DNA of 64,000 nt from Streptococcus gallolyticus subsp. gallolyticus DSM 16831 (GCF_002000985.1 NZ_CP018822.1:2002001-2066000), one strand, 5' to 3'; numbered from the stretch's first letter, positions 40,806-49,918 are shown. Numbers and translations are program-made. Notes: generated by a model not told the origin, from the sequence alone.

Positions 40806-42179
40806 ATGAAACCATTTAAAAATATTTATGTCATTATCGGTTTCATGTTATTTGCTCTATTTTTTGGAGCGGGTAACCTTATTTACCCTGCCTTTTTAGG
40901 CATATATTCTGGAAGTAACTTAGCCTTGGCTATTCTTGGCTTCTGCTTGACAGGCGTCACCCTGCCATTGCTTGGAGTCGTTGCTGTTGCTTATTCTGGT
41001 GCTAGCGACGTCGAGGATTTTGCACGCCCTGTTTCACGCCATTATGCCTTGTTATTTTCAATTGCCCTCTATTTGTCAATTGGACCTTTCTTTGCGATTC
41101 CAAGGACAGGTGCTACGTCATTTTCGATTGGGATCCAACCAATTTTAGGTGATAGCATTGGCGTAAAAATTGCTTACGGTTTGCTCTTTTTTGGTCTTTC
41201 TTACATTTTAGCCATTAAACCAAGCAAGATTGCTGACCGTATTGGGAAATATTTGACACCTGCGCTTCTTATCATTCTTGCGATCTTGGTGATTGCTTCC
41301 TTTATCAAACCAGCTGGTAACATTGGTACTGCTTATAACGCCGCTAATGATATTAGTAATGCCTTTAAAGATGTGCCTTTTGTTGCGGGGCTCATTCAAG
41401 GATATGGTACAATGGACGCTCTTGCTTCCCTTGCTTTTGCCATTATCGTTATCGATGCTAGTAAACAACACGGTGCCAAAAATCAGTCAGAAGTCGCTCT
41501 TTTGACCTTCAAATCTGGTATCATTGCAACCGTATTGCTTGCGCTTATTTACATTTTTGTGGCTCGTATCGGCGCAACATCACAAAGCTTATTTACATTT
41601 ACTAACGGACAATTTACATTTAATGGCGCTGCTATCGATGGCGGAAATGTTCTGGGACAAGCAGCTTATTTCTATCTTGGAAGCATTGGACGAGCAGTTC
41701 TTGCGGCAGCGATTTTCCTTGCTTGTTTAACAACAGCAACAGGGCTAATCACAGCCTGCGCGGAATATTTCCACAAACTACAACCAAAACTATCTCACGT
41801 TGCTTGGGCAAGTATCTTTACCTTGATTGCCTTATTCTTCTACTTTGGTGGTCTTTCTGAGTTGATTAAATGGTCATTGCCAGTTCTTTACCTTCTTTAT
41901 CCACTTACAGTCGTGATTGTACTTTTGGTACTCCTTGCTAAATTCTTCAATAATAGTCCAATTGTTTATCGCTTAACCATTGGTTTCACCGCCATTCCAG
42001 CACTTTATGATGCCTTTTCAACATTATCTACAATGACTGGCTTATTCACACTTCCAACAAGCCTCGTTGAATTCTTCACAACAATTGTTCCATTTGGACA
42101 ATTCTCAATGGGTTGGATTAGCTTTGCCCTCGTCGGCTTCATTCTTAGCATATTTATCACAAAAGTCAAAAAAGCATAG
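40806..42179 (+). CDS. brnQ: Branched-chain amino acid transport protein BrnQ
   Basis: A 457-residue LIVCS-family carrier with about twelve membrane helices that imports leucine, isoleucine and valine with a cation. The N-terminal GFMLFALFFGAGNLIYPAFLG is the family signature. AGGAGG at 40796-40801 sets the ATG at 40806; an earlier ATG reading has no site. It has its own strong promoter and ends at a terminator (42252-42300). Confidence 0.94.
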   Translation: MKPFKNIYVIIGFMLFALFFGAGNLIYPAFLGIYSGSNLALAILGFCLTGVTLPLLGVVAVAYSGASDVEDFARPVSRHYALLFSIALYLSIGPFFAIPRTGATSFSIGIQPILGDSIGVKIAYGLLFFGLSYILAIKPSKIADRIGKYLTPALLIILAILVIASFIKPAGNIGTAYNAANDISNAFKDVPFVAGLIQGYGTMDALASLAFAIIVIDASKQHGAKNQSEVALLTFKSGIIATVLLALIYIFVARIGATSQSLFTFTNGQFTFNGAAIDGGNVLGQAAYFYLGSIGRAVLAAAIFLACLTTATGLITACAEYFHKLQPKLSHVAWASIFTLIALFFYFGGLSELIKWSLPVLYLLYPLTVVIVLLVLLAKFFNNSPIVYRLTIGFTAIPALYDAFSTLSTMTGLFTLPTSLVEFFTTIVPFGQFSMGWISFALVGFILSIFITKVKKA

Positions 42180-42251
42180 ATTAGTCATATGCCTAATATC
42201 TAATGGGCCGCAGACTGAATGAAAGTGAAGCGACCGAAATTTAAAAATAAC

Positions 42252-42300
42252 AAAACAAGGTTAGAAATACTTATTATAAGAATTTTCTAACCTTGTTTTT
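42252..42300 (+). terminator. Rho-independent terminator of brnQ
   Basis: Long stem AAAACAAGGTTAGAAA with TTTTCTAACCTTGTTTT (around 42252-42267 and 42283-42299) and a T run. Confidence 0.9.
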
Positions 42301-42356
42301 AATTATTACAGTTCTTTAACAGATTTAAGAAATTAATGAAAACACTTTCAAAAAAA

Positions 42357-42383
42357 TGATATAATAAGACCTATTAGGAGGTG
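42357..42383 (+). promoter_or_regulatory. Promoter -10 and strong ribosome binding site of the broken lipoprotein gene
   Basis: TGATATAAT (42357-42365) is an extended -10. AGGAGGTG (42376-42383) lies eight bases before the ATG and is an ideal binding site. Only about a dozen bases separate the two, so the leader is very short. Confidence 0.7.
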
Positions 42384-42391
42384 GTCAACTT

Positions 42392-43165
42392 ATGAGAAGA
42401 AAGCTTTACTATGGTTTTATCTGTTTACTTGCGTTAATTTGCTTAACAGCCTGCGGGACAAGTGATAGACAGACAAAACAAACGAAAGAATCCAGTTCCC
42501 AGCAGGAGCTGACAGTCAAGCAGCTATTAAAAAAGGCCAAGAAAGCAAATAATAAGGTAACTTCGGTAGCAGTTGGTATGTAGATGGATCTCAAATCGGG
42601 CTCTAAAAACACTCATCAGGATTTTCTGGCGCAGGTGCAGTATGATAATGGTGAATTAACCAAAGTGAATTCACAACTTGAAGAAACATCTGGTAGCCAG
42701 ACTTCATATGATGAAGTGATTGCCATTCAAACCGATAATAATTCCTTTACCTATTATCAGCGGTCAGATAAGAACGGTCAGTGGCGAAATGGGGAATGGG
42801 AAACGATTGATTTGGATCCTGACTATTTTTCTTTCTTAGATATTATCTATAAAATGTCAGACGATCTGACGATTGAAGAGGATGATGATGACTATGTTCT
42901 GAGCCTGCGTAGTCAGAATATTGACTTGATCTCGCTTTTCAGCGATGAATTAAATCTGAGTTTGACAGGTGTAGATCAAACGGAAATGGAGAAAGATTTC
43001 GAAATCCGATTTGTAAAAAAAACATTTTACCTAAAAGGATTTGACATGGATTTGAATTATAGTAGTGATAAAGGTAGTTTAAGCATAAATATTGGCGGGA
43101 CTTACTCAGATTGGAATAAGGTCAAAGATTCTGTTTTTGATATACCGTCAACTGGCAATGCTTGA
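42392..43165 (+). pseudogene. Lipoprotein gene interrupted by an in-frame amber codon
   Basis: Reading from ATG 42392 gives a lipoprotein signal (lipobox LTAC, cysteine 21) and a helical stretch, then TAG at 42581-42583. The same frame continues open to 43165 with a 193-residue acidic, beta-rich region resembling DUF6612-like secreted domains (SFTYYQRSDKNGQWRNGEW). The parts are in one frame, so one substitution (most simply CAG to TAG) restores a protein of about 257 residues. An ATG directly after the stop could allow reinitiation, giving an unsecreted product. Codons are rich in CTG, CAG and GAG compared with neighbours, a hint of transfer. Function unknown. Confidence 0.8.
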
Positions 43166-43313
43166 TAACAGCACTGTTCACAATAGTTTTTACAAATTTT
43201 AACGGACAAACGAGGCTGAGGTGCGTTCTTGCCTTATCTCGTAAAAAAACAAAAATGCTCGGTCTTCATCTTGAGAATAACTAGCACCACGAGTGTAGAT
43301 AATATGATTACTA
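43166..43313. other. Non-coding spacer after the broken lipoprotein gene
   Basis: No gene is visible. ACGAG (43210-43214) and CTCGT (43238-43242) close a weak hairpin followed by a run of A, possibly a poor terminator. Confidence 0.4.
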
Positions 43314-43349
43314 ACAAAACCCACCAAGCTCAAATGAGTTTGGTGGGTT
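43314..43349 (-). terminator. Rho-independent terminator of the Rrf2-linked oxidoreductase
   Basis: A 14-base-pair stem (43318-43331 with 43336-43349, one mismatch) is followed by TTTTGTT on the minus strand; the plus strand also has a T run. Confidence 0.88.
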
Positions 43350-43358
43350 TATTCTATC

Positions 43359-43991
43359 TTATTTTCCAAGTAAACTGATGCGTTCTTTGATGTGTTTGCT
43401 ATTTTCAATTTCATCAACAAAGCCAATAGCATCATAGTCTGCATAGCTGATAATACTTTCACCCTTATCGTTTGTGGTTAATTCTTCACCAGCAAGAATA
43501 TATTGCCCTGTACGCTTACCGTCAGCTTGGAAATCTGCTGCTGGGCTAACAAATGTCCATTTGACATCATTGCGTTCACGAATTTCTGCCAATGATTGAC
43601 GTTGCGCATTAGCCAATGGTTTGAAAACAGCAGGAAATTCTGGTGTGTCAACCAATTGCATGGTATGTTCAGGATTGACATAAAGACTTCCTGCACCACC
43701 AACAATCATCAAGCGTGTATCTGTTCCTGACAACAAATCTGCTAAATGCTTTTGTGAATCGCTGTGAAGATGAAGTTGGTCTTCTGTCCAAGCCCCAAAA
43801 GCATCCACAACCACATCAAAGCCAGCCAAATCTTTTTTTGTTAAGTCAAATAAGTCTTTTTCAATAACTTTCTGAGCTTTTGATTTATTAGAACTACGAA
43901 CAACTGCTGTGACATCATGTCCGCGATTAAGCGCTTCTTCAACGATTAATTGACCTGCTTTACCATTTGCGGCAACTACTGCAATTTTCAT
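43359..43991 (-). CDS. NAD(P)H-binding Rossmann-fold oxidoreductase
   Basis: A 210-residue atypical short-chain dehydrogenase/reductase (NAD(P)-bd_dom, YwnB-like). The N-terminal dinucleotide loop is VVAANGKAGQLIVEEA (4-19), and VVDAFGAW and MIVGGAGSLY follow. Substrate is unknown. It diverges from an Rrf2 regulator; a full sigma-A promoter and an operator in between indicate repression by that regulator. A similar pairing of an Rrf2 protein (YwnA) and such an enzyme (YwnB) exists in Bacillus. Confidence 0.88.
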   Translation of the reverse strand: MKIAVVAANGKAGQLIVEEALNRGHDVTAVVRSSNKSKAQKVIEKDLFDLTKKDLAGFDVVVDAFGAWTEDQLHLHSDSQKHLADLLSGTDTRLMIVGGAGSLYVNPEHTMQLVDTPEFPAVFKPLANAQRQSLAEIRERNDVKWTFVSPAADFQADGKRTGQYILAGEELTTNDKGESIISYADYDAIGFVDEIENSKHIKERISLLGK

Positions 43992-44025
43992 AATGATTCC
44001 TCCAAAATATAAATAATTTCTTTTC

Positions 44026-44048
44026 GTTGTAATATATTTTGTTACAAC
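44026..44048. promoter_or_regulatory. Rrf2 operator 1
   Basis: GTTGTAA (44026-44032), nine bases, TTACAAC (44042-44048). It covers the transcription start region of the oxidoreductase gene, fitting repression. Confidence 0.7.
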
Positions 44049-44057
44049 TACATCTAT

Positions 44058-44086
44058 AGTATATTCCTCTTTAGATGTAATGTCAA
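44058..44086 (-). promoter_or_regulatory. Sigma-A promoter of the oxidoreductase gene
   Basis: Perfect TTGACA (44081-44086), 17 bases, TATACT (44058-44063) on the minus strand, lying between the two operators. Confidence 0.85.
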
Positions 44087-44089
44087 CAG

Positions 44090-44126
44090 TTACAACTGAA
44101 AAAGTTGTAAGTTTTTTAATTACAAC
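44090..44126. promoter_or_regulatory. Rrf2 operator 2 with an extra half-site
   Basis: GTTGTAA (44104-44110), nine bases, TTACAAC (44120-44126), the same geometry as operator 1. An additional TTACAAC lies at 44090-44096. It overlaps the -35 region of the rrf2 promoter, implying autoregulation. Confidence 0.7.
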
Positions 44127-44133
44127 AAAAATA

Positions 44134-44142
44134 TGCTATAAT
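44134..44142 (+). promoter_or_regulatory. Extended -10 of the rrf2 gene
   Basis: TGCTATAAT; the -35 position falls inside operator 2. Confidence 0.65.
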
Positions 44143-44177
44143 ACTCTTAACAAATTAGATTAGTACAAGGAGAAAAA

Positions 44178-44618
44178 ATGCCTTACTCTGCACGATTATC
44201 GACTTCTGTCCATATCCTATTAGCTATTTATCATTTTGAAAATAAAGAAAAAGTGACATCTACCTTTCTCGCTAACAGTATCCAGACCAATCCTGTGATT
44301 GTCCGAAATTTATTGGGTAAATTACAAAAAGCTGAACTCGTAAAGGTAGAAGCTGGTGTTGGCGGAGCGCATTTGACAAAATCACCTCAAGAACTCACTT
44401 TTTGGGATATTTTTCAAGCAGTCGAAGATAAAAACAAGCCTATTTTTAAAGCTAATGATGATACCAACCCAAATTGCCCAGTTGGTCGCGTGGTGAACTC
44501 CGTTTTACAACCACGTATTGATGAGGTTCAAGAAAATTTTAAAGCTTCTCTCGAGAATATCACTCTTGCTAGTCTCATTACAGACATGGACAATAAAATA
44601 GCACAAAACAATCATTAA
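44178..44618 (+). CDS. Rrf2-family transcriptional regulator
   Basis: A 146-residue winged-helix repressor (residues 1-85: YSARLSTSVHILLAIYHFE at the start, GVGGAHLTKSPQELTFWDI in the wing). A single cysteine near residue 100 (NPNCPVG) is the only candidate sensory residue and there is no three-cysteine Fe-S cluster of the IscR/NsrR type. It resembles YwnA, which belongs to the cluster-lacking subgroup. Palindromes in the divergent region look like its binding sites. A terminator follows directly. Confidence 0.88.
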   Translation: MPYSARLSTSVHILLAIYHFENKEKVTSTFLANSIQTNPVIVRNLLGKLQKAELVKVEAGVGGAHLTKSPQELTFWDIFQAVEDKNKPIFKANDDTNPNCPVGRVVNSVLQPRIDEVQENFKASLENITLASLITDMDNKIAQNNH

Positions 44619-44648
44619 GCACTTCTGTTTTCACAGAAGTGCTTTTTT
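44617..44648 (+). terminator. Rho-independent terminator of rrf2
   Basis: A 12-base-pair stem (44617-44628 with 44633-44644) and a T run; the stem begins within the stop codon. Confidence 0.92.
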
Positions 44649-45341
44649 CTATTTATGACTTAGTTTTTTAGTGAGGAAGTCTCCGATAAATTGGATAATA
44701 AAGACTAGGATAAGGATACAGATTGTTGCAACGATAGTGACATCTGTTGCTGAGCGGTTATAACCGTAGTAAATGGCAATATAACCAAGACCACCTGCTC
44801 CAATCGCACCCGCCATAGCTGTTTCACCGATAAGTGAGATGAGCGTTACTGTTGAGACGCGGATAAGTTCTGGCAAACCTTCGCTAAGGTAAATTTTGAT
44901 AATATCCCAAAGGGTAGCTCCTGAAGCTTGTGCGGCTTCAATAACACCTCTATCCATTTCCGAAAAGACAACTTGAACCTGACGAGCATAGAAGGCAAAT
45001 GTTGCTGCTGATAGCGGAATTAGCGCCGCTGTTCGACCTAGGTTGGTTCCAACGATAGCATAGGTGAAACCTTTCAAAATAGCCAACAAAATGATGAAAG
45101 GAATGGCACGAACAATTGACGTGAAAATATCTAAAATTTTAAACCCAATACGATTGCTAAGCACACCATTTGGTCCAGTTAGAACTAAAAATAATCCCAT
45201 TAAAAGCCCTAAAATACCACCAATCACAAATGACCAGCCAGTCATATAAAGCGTTGCTGAAAAGGCATCTGACCAAGAATTCGTTCCTTCCCAACCAATG
45301 CGGTAAACATTTGGTAAATTTGTCTCAATCCATTCAATCAT
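44649..45341 (-). CDS. metI: Methionine ABC transporter permease MetI (MetP)
   Basis: A 230-residue permease with five or six membrane helices and the EAA loop EAAQASGATLWDIIKIYL (about 130-147) that docks on MetN. Together with MetN and MetQ it imports L- or D-methionine and possibly oxidised forms. The start directly follows the metN stop, so the genes are translated together. Confidence 0.93.
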   Translation of the reverse strand: MIEWIETNLPNVYRIGWEGTNSWSDAFSATLYMTGWSFVIGGILGLLMGLFLVLTGPNGVLSNRIGFKILDIFTSIVRAIPFIILLAILKGFTYAIVGTNLGRTAALIPLSAATFAFYARQVQVVFSEMDRGVIEAAQASGATLWDIIKIYLSEGLPELIRVSTVTLISLIGETAMAGAIGAGGLGYIAIYYGYNRSATDVTIVATICILILVFIIQFIGDFLTKKLSHK

Positions 45342-46406
45342 TTAAGCACCTCGTTTCAATACAGTTAATTCAATTCCAGCTTCAAGAATAGCTGTTTGGG
45401 CAGCAGCAAGCGCATCGGCTTCACCAGATAGGACAACAATCATTTCACCAACTGGTGTATCGTCTAGAATTTCAATATTTCCATAAAGGATATTCGCTGT
45501 TACTTCAAATTGTTTGTAAATCTGATTTAAAATAGGCTCGTCTGTTGATGTTCCTGCGTATTTCAATTGAACAAGCAAATCGTCTTTTGGCAAATGTTGC
45601 ACAAGAGCTTGCTTTTCAATTTTAACCAAGGCTTCATCAATACCAGTAGCTGTTTTGATAAATTCTTGCGTCAATGGTTCTTTTGGATTTGAGAAAATGT
45701 CCAATACAGAACCTTCTTCAATCAAGTGCCCATTTTGCATAACAGCAACACGGTGACAGATATCTTTGACAATTTGCATTTCGTGCGTAATCATAACCAC
45801 AGTCAAACCAAGTTTTTGATTCAAATCTTGCAATAAAGCCAAAATTTGTTTTGTCGTTTTAGGATCGAGGGCAGATGTTGATTCATCAGAAATCAAGATT
45901 TCTGGGTCATTGGCAAGAGCACGCGCAATCGCAACACGTTGTTTTTGCCCACCTGATAATTGAGCAGGATAATTTTCAGCACGATCTGACAAGCCTACTA
46001 ATTCAAGCAAATCAGCGACTTTTTTGTCTTTTTCTTCTTTTGATAATTTTGAATGGCGAAGCGCAAAAGCCACATTTTGGCGCGCTGTTTTTTGTGCCAT
46101 TAAATTAAAATGTTGGAAAATCATCCCAATTTTTTGACGTTTTTGACGTAAAGCTGCACCTTTTAACTGCACTTTACCATTGTCAAATGTCACATCATCA
46201 CCAATCGTAATTTTTCCAGAAGTTGGTGCCTGTAATAGGTTAATCGTACGAACTAAGGTTGATTTTCCTGCTCCAGAATAACCAACGATTCCATAAATTT
46301 CACCTTTGTCAATCGTAATAGAAACGTCTTTTACCGCTTCTATCTCACGTTTTTTCTGATAAAACGTAATGTCAATATGTTCTAAATTAATAATCGGTTT
46401 TGTCAT
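45342..46406 (-). CDS. metN: Methionine ABC transporter ATP-binding protein MetN
   Basis: A 354-residue ATPase. Walker [10 protein letters not shown] (about 38-46), signature LSGGQKQR and Walker B ILISDEST define the ABC domain; residues 270-354 form the NIL domain, in which methionine binding causes trans-inhibition of transport. It overlaps the M20 peptidase gene stop by 20 bases, and metI follows without a gap. Confidence 0.95.
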   Translation of the reverse strand: MTKPIINLEHIDITFYQKKREIEAVKDVSITIDKGEIYGIVGYSGAGKSTLVRTINLLQAPTSGKITIGDDVTFDNGKVQLKGAALRQKRQKIGMIFQHFNLMAQKTARQNVAFALRHSKLSKEEKDKKVADLLELVGLSDRAENYPAQLSGGQKQRVAIARALANDPEILISDESTSALDPKTTKQILALLQDLNQKLGLTVVMITHEMQIVKDICHRVAVMQNGHLIEEGSVLDIFSNPKEPLTQEFIKTATGIDEALVKIEKQALVQHLPKDDLLVQLKYAGTSTDEPILNQIYKQFEVTANILYGNIEILDDTPVGEMIVVLSGEADALAAAQTAILEAGIELTVLKRGA

Positions 46407-47769
46407 AACTCTTAATCAACTCCTCAATCATTTCAATGTGGGTGTAATAATCCGCCAAATTAACATTTTCATCTCCAGCATGGTCACGGCTGTCTGGATT
46501 GCCAATACCAAAAGAAGCAATCGGAACTTCTAATGCTTCAAAGAATTGGTGCATTGGTCCAGTACCAGCAGTCGTCGGCAAAACTGAAACACCATTTGGT
46601 GAAAATGCCTTTGCAATCTCAATCACATTGAGAATAGCCGGGGCAGACATATCACTACGATAAGCCTTTTCACCCAATGTGTAAACCAACTCCACCTGTT
46701 CAAAGCCATGTTGTTGCAAATGTTGTTCAATCTTCTGAAGAACATCTTTTGGTTCAAGCCCAGGAACCAAACGAACTTCCATTTTAGCCTGAGCTTTAGC
46801 TGGTAGAATCGTTTTGACACCTTGACCTTGATATCCTGTTGAAATTCCCTCAATCGTGATAGCTGGTTCAAAGAAAAGCGTTCGAACTAACTTTTCCTTA
46901 TCCCTTGTCAACATTGGCAAATTCAAACCATATAGTGTTTTTAGGTTATCGGCATCAAGATTGGCATGCTCTAGGATAAGTGACAACTCACGCTCACTTG
47001 GCTCAATGACTTGGTCATAAATCCCGTCAACCAAAATGCGACCAGTTTCATCACGAAGGCTAGCAATCGCATTAAGCAAATACCATGATGCTGACTCAAT
47101 GACCGCACCAAATTTCGAATGAATATCAACCTTAGCAGAATCAACAATCATATCAAAGGTGACAATACCTTTTGTTCCACCAGAAATTTCAATCTGACCT
47201 TTGGCATTTGAAATACCTTGCTCCCACACCAATAAATCCGCGCCACGGAGCTCATCAGCGTATTTTTCAAGATAGGTTTCAAGACCCACAGAAGCTGATT
47301 CTTCCGAACCTTCCATAATAAATATAATGTTAACTGGAAAATCTCCAAACTCACGGCGATACTTCTGAACGGCTGTCAATCGTGCTGTGATATGCCCTTT
47401 ATCGTCATCAACACCACGTCCATACATGTAGCCATCACGGACGGTTAATTCAAAAGGATTTGACGACCAAGGCTGGTCATCATCAGCTGGCACAGTATCA
47501 TAATGGTTGTAAAAAATAATCGTCTGAGCATCAGGTCTATTGCTCTTAAAACGTGCCAAAACAAACGGCGCCGTACAAGTATCATCAATCGTCACTTCAG
47601 CACCAGCTTCAGTAAAAATATCGCCTAGATAATTTGCTACTTCTGCTAACCCAATCTGCTGTGCAAAAATCGATTTTTTAGCAATTAACTGACGTAAAAT
47701 CTCAAAATAATATTGAGCAACGTCATCATTTTCAAACTTCTGCAACTGATTATTATCACTTACTACCAT
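46387..47769 (-). CDS. M20/M28-type metallopeptidase, dipeptidase-like
   Basis: A 460-residue M20 family peptidase. Zinc-site motifs: [26 protein letters not shown] and the C-terminal [16 protein letters not shown]. Such enzymes cleave dipeptides or N-acylated amino acids. Position inside the metQ-metNI cluster suggests it releases methionine or cysteine from peptides after uptake; specificity is not visible. An extended -10 at 47832-47840 gives it a likely promoter of its own, with GAGAGGTAG before the ATG. Confidence 0.88.
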   Translation of the reverse strand: MVVSDNNQLQKFENDDVAQYYFEILRQLIAKKSIFAQQIGLAEVANYLGDIFTEAGAEVTIDDTCTAPFVLARFKSNRPDAQTIIFYNHYDTVPADDDQPWSSNPFELTVRDGYMYGRGVDDDKGHITARLTAVQKYRREFGDFPVNIIFIMEGSEESASVGLETYLEKYADELRGADLLVWEQGISNAKGQIEISGGTKGIVTFDMIVDSAKVDIHSKFGAVIESASWYLLNAIASLRDETGRILVDGIYDQVIEPSERELSLILEHANLDADNLKTLYGLNLPMLTRDKEKLVRTLFFEPAITIEGISTGYQGQGVKTILPAKAQAKMEVRLVPGLEPKDVLQKIEQHLQQHGFEQVELVYTLGEKAYRSDMSAPAILNVIEIAKAFSPNGVSVLPTTAGTGPMHQFFEALEVPIASFGIGNPDSRDHAGDENVNLADYYTHIEMIEELIKSYDKTDY

Positions 47770-47806
47770 TTTCTACCTCTCAAAATTCAAAACACATCGG
47801 TAGCAC

Positions 47807-47840
47807 AGTTTTGAAAACTCTCCAAGTTACTATTCTACCA
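47807..47840 (-). promoter_or_regulatory. Internal promoter and palindrome upstream of the M20 gene
   Basis: TGGTAGAAT (minus strand, 47832-47840) is an extended -10. Downstream, AGTTTTGAAAACT (47807-47819) is a perfect 13-base palindrome in the leader, of unknown role. Confidence 0.5.
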
Positions 47841-47923
47841 TATTGCTAATTATTTTAAAATCCACTCCCAACAAAGAAGCAATTTAGAAGTTATTAACTC
47901 TCCATAAAATACGAAATAATGAT

Positions 47924-47955
47924 TTAGAGACTGGGAAGTTATCCCAGCCTCTAAT
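47924..47955. terminator. Hairpin downstream of metQ
   Basis: AGAGACTGGGA pairs with TCCCAGCCTCT across a five-base loop. The better T run is on the plus strand, so on the metQ strand it may only partly terminate. Similar gactggga/tcccagc hairpins are frequent in streptococci. Confidence 0.6.
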
Positions 47956-47977
47956 TTTTCATTTTCAATAGGCTATA

Positions 47978-48877
47978 TTAATCGTCATCAGAAGATGATG
48001 AAGATGTTGTTGCGCCATCCCATGCAGGAATATCAGCACCGTCTGAAGCTTCTTCGATGATTTTTCCGACTTCGTCTGTTTGGTAAACAGAAACTAAAGT
48101 TTTGATAGCATCAGCTTTGTCTGATTTTTTCCAACCTTTTTGGGCTGCAATAACGTTAATCCATTGATTTGAGTTTTCATCAACAGCTTCTTTGTAAAGT
48201 GTTGTGTCATAGTCAACATCAGCAGATTGAGCATAAGAGTTGTTAATAACTGCAGCATCAACTGATGTCAATGTAGAAGCAGTTTGAGCAGCATCAACTT
48301 CTTTAATATCTAAGTTTTTCGGATTTGATGAAATGTTTTTAATTGTAGCCAATTCATCACCAGAAACGTCTAATTCAATCAAACCTGCAGATTGAAGAAG
48401 GTAGAGGGCACGGCTTTCATTTGAAGCGTCATTAGGAATTGAAATAGTTCCTTTATCTGGAATATCACTAACGTCAGTGTATTTTGCATCACCGTCGCTG
48501 TCAGTTCCTGAGAAGAGACGAATTGGACTAAGAAGCGTATCAGCAACTTCTACCAAAGTTCCATCATTTTCAGAATTCCAGTTGCTCAAGAAATATTTGT
48601 GTTGGAAAGCATTGACATCAATTTCGCCATTTTGAAGAGCTTCGTTTGGTTGATTGTAATCTGTAAATTCAACAAGTTCAATCTTAACGCCTTTGTCTTC
48701 TGCCAATTCTTTAACTTTGTCCCAAAGTGGTTCTGTTGCATCATCCAAAGTCATGATACCAACTTTAAGTGTTGTGTCATCAGAAGATGATGAACTTGAA
48801 GAACTTCCACATGCTGCCAACAAGACTGTTGACGCAAAAGCTACGCTAGCTAATCCAAATAATTTTTTCAATTTCAT
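47978..48877 (-). CDS. metQ: Methionine-binding lipoprotein MetQ
   Basis: A 299-residue NlpA-family binding lipoprotein. Lipobox LLAACG (cysteine 23) is followed by a serine-rich linker and the domain LKVGIMTLDDATEPLWDKVKELAEDKG; VEFTDYNQPNEAL and NAFQHKYFL are family motifs. It delivers methionine to MetNI. A perfect Met-box and a good promoter lie upstream, so activation by the LysR-type regulator MetR/MtaR is likely. The C-terminus ends in SSSSDDD, an acidic tail. Confidence 0.93.
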   Translation of the reverse strand: MKLKKLFGLASVAFASTVLLAACGSSSSSSSSDDTTLKVGIMTLDDATEPLWDKVKELAEDKGVKIELVEFTDYNQPNEALQNGEIDVNAFQHKYFLSNWNSENDGTLVEVADTLLSPIRLFSGTDSDGDAKYTDVSDIPDKGTISIPNDASNESRALYLLQSAGLIELDVSGDELATIKNISSNPKNLDIKEVDAAQTASTLTSVDAAVINNSYAQSADVDYDTTLYKEAVDENSNQWINVIAAQKGWKKSDKADAIKTLVSVYQTDEVGKIIEEASDGADIPAWDGATTSSSSSDDD

Positions 48878-48911
48878 AGATATGTCCTCTTTCGTTTTAA
48901 TCAGTGTTTTT

Positions 48912-48940
48912 ATTTTATCCTATTTGATTCTAGGTTTCAA
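48912..48940 (-). promoter_or_regulatory. Sigma-A promoter of metQ
   Basis: TTGAAA (48935-48940), 17 bases, TAAAAT (48912-48917) on the minus strand. Confidence 0.8.
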
Positions 48941-48962
48941 ATTGTTATTAATAAGGTTTTCT

Positions 48963-48979
48963 TATAGTTTAAAACTATA
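48963..48979. promoter_or_regulatory. Met-box (MetR/MtaR binding site) of metQ
   Basis: TATAGTTTAAAACTATA is a perfect palindrome matching the streptococcal Met-box described for MetR/MtaR regulators. It is centred about 65 bases upstream of the predicted metQ start site, the normal LysR activator position. Confidence 0.88.
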
Positions 48980-48990
48980 ACCCACACTTT

Positions 48991-49833
48991 TTAATCTGAT
49001 GTTGGAACTTTCAAATCATCAGCAGAAGGCGTGTAATCTCCACCAAGGTATTTTCCAGCAAGTTCTGTCAATGTACCGTCTTCTTGCAATTCTTTCAAAC
49101 GTTTATTAACAAATTCTTGTAAATCTTCTTGGTCTTGTCCAAAGATGAAATAGATGTATGGCTGCTCTTCGGATTCCAAATCAATGGTTTTCAAATTATC
49201 CAAACTTTGATTCTTAATGACAGAATTAACAGTTGGGGCATCAAAAATCTTGAAATCATATTTGCCATCATTTAGATTTGTCAAGATTTGAGTGATGTTT
49301 TCATTTGTATAATTGATGTCAACAGTATTGTCTGCATTTTCTTCATTGTATTCTTCCAATTGAGCAGCGGTTGTCGTTCCTTGAACAACTTGTGTTGAAT
49401 GACCACCGATATCATCGTAAGATGTTATATCGCTGTCATTTGGCACGACAAGTACTGACGGTGTTGAACCGATAGGGTATGAGAAGAGGTATTTTGCTGA
49501 GCGTTCTTCAGTATAGCTGATGTTATTACCACCCATTTGATATTTTCCTGAATCAAGTCCAGTAAAGATTGAAGACCATTCTGTTTTTTTGAATGTTACT
49601 TCGTATTTATCTGAATCTTTAAAGACTGCTTTTGCGACTTCAATATCATAACCTGTCAATTCACCGTCTTCTTCATATGAAAATGGAGCCGTTGTTCCAA
49701 CTGTTGCAAAGACAACTTCTTCCTTTCCTGAAGAACTAGATGATGAAGATGAGCTTGATGAACAAGCTGCTAAAAAGGTTGTAGAGGCTAGTGCAACACC
49801 TGTTACACCAAGGATTTTTTTCATTAATGTCAT
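48991..49833 (-). CDS. Cystine-type amino acid ABC transporter binding lipoprotein
   Basis: A 280-residue family-3 solute-binding lipoprotein. Lipobox LAAC (cysteine 24) followed by ten serines, then FATVGTTAPFSYEEDGELTGYDIEVAKAV and GGNNISYTEERS, motifs seen in cystine/cysteine-binding TcyA-type proteins. No permease or ATPase of this class is adjacent, so it must use a transporter encoded elsewhere. AGGAG favours the first of two ATG codons (49833). A CmbR-type CYS-box lies upstream, supporting a sulfur amino acid substrate. Confidence 0.85.
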   Translation of the reverse strand: MTLMKKILGVTGVALASTTFLAACSSSSSSSSSSSGKEEVVFATVGTTAPFSYEEDGELTGYDIEVAKAVFKDSDKYEVTFKKTEWSSIFTGLDSGKYQMGGNNISYTEERSAKYLFSYPIGSTPSVLVVPNDSDITSYDDIGGHSTQVVQGTTTAAQLEEYNEENADNTVDINYTNENITQILTNLNDGKYDFKIFDAPTVNSVIKNQSLDNLKTIDLESEEQPYIYFIFGQDQEDLQEFVNKRLKELQEDGTLTELAGKYLGGDYTPSADDLKVPTSD

Positions 49834-49877
49834 AATTGTCTCCTATTTTTGAAACTCCCTTTCAAAGGTATGCTTAC

Positions 49878-49906
49878 ATCTTAACATCACCAAGCTCACT
49901 TAACAA
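49878..49906 (-). promoter_or_regulatory. Promoter of the cystine-type binding protein gene
   Basis: TTGTTA (49901-49906), 17 bases, TAAGAT (49878-49883) on the minus strand; weak, as expected for an activator-dependent promoter. Confidence 0.65.
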
Positions 49907-49918
49907 ATACTTAAAATC

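Noticed and set aside
42584..43165. Separate 193-residue gene following the short lipoprotein gene
   Set aside because: It is in the same frame as the upstream part, lacks its own ribosome binding site and signal peptide, and is better explained as the second part of an interrupted gene.
48878..48990. SAM riboswitch or T-box ahead of metQ
   Set aside because: The interval is short, lacks both element cores, and is explained by a Met-box and promoter.
49731..49770. Short tandem repeat in the binding lipoprotein gene
   Set aside because: It encodes a serine-rich linker after the lipobox, common in streptococcal lipoproteins.
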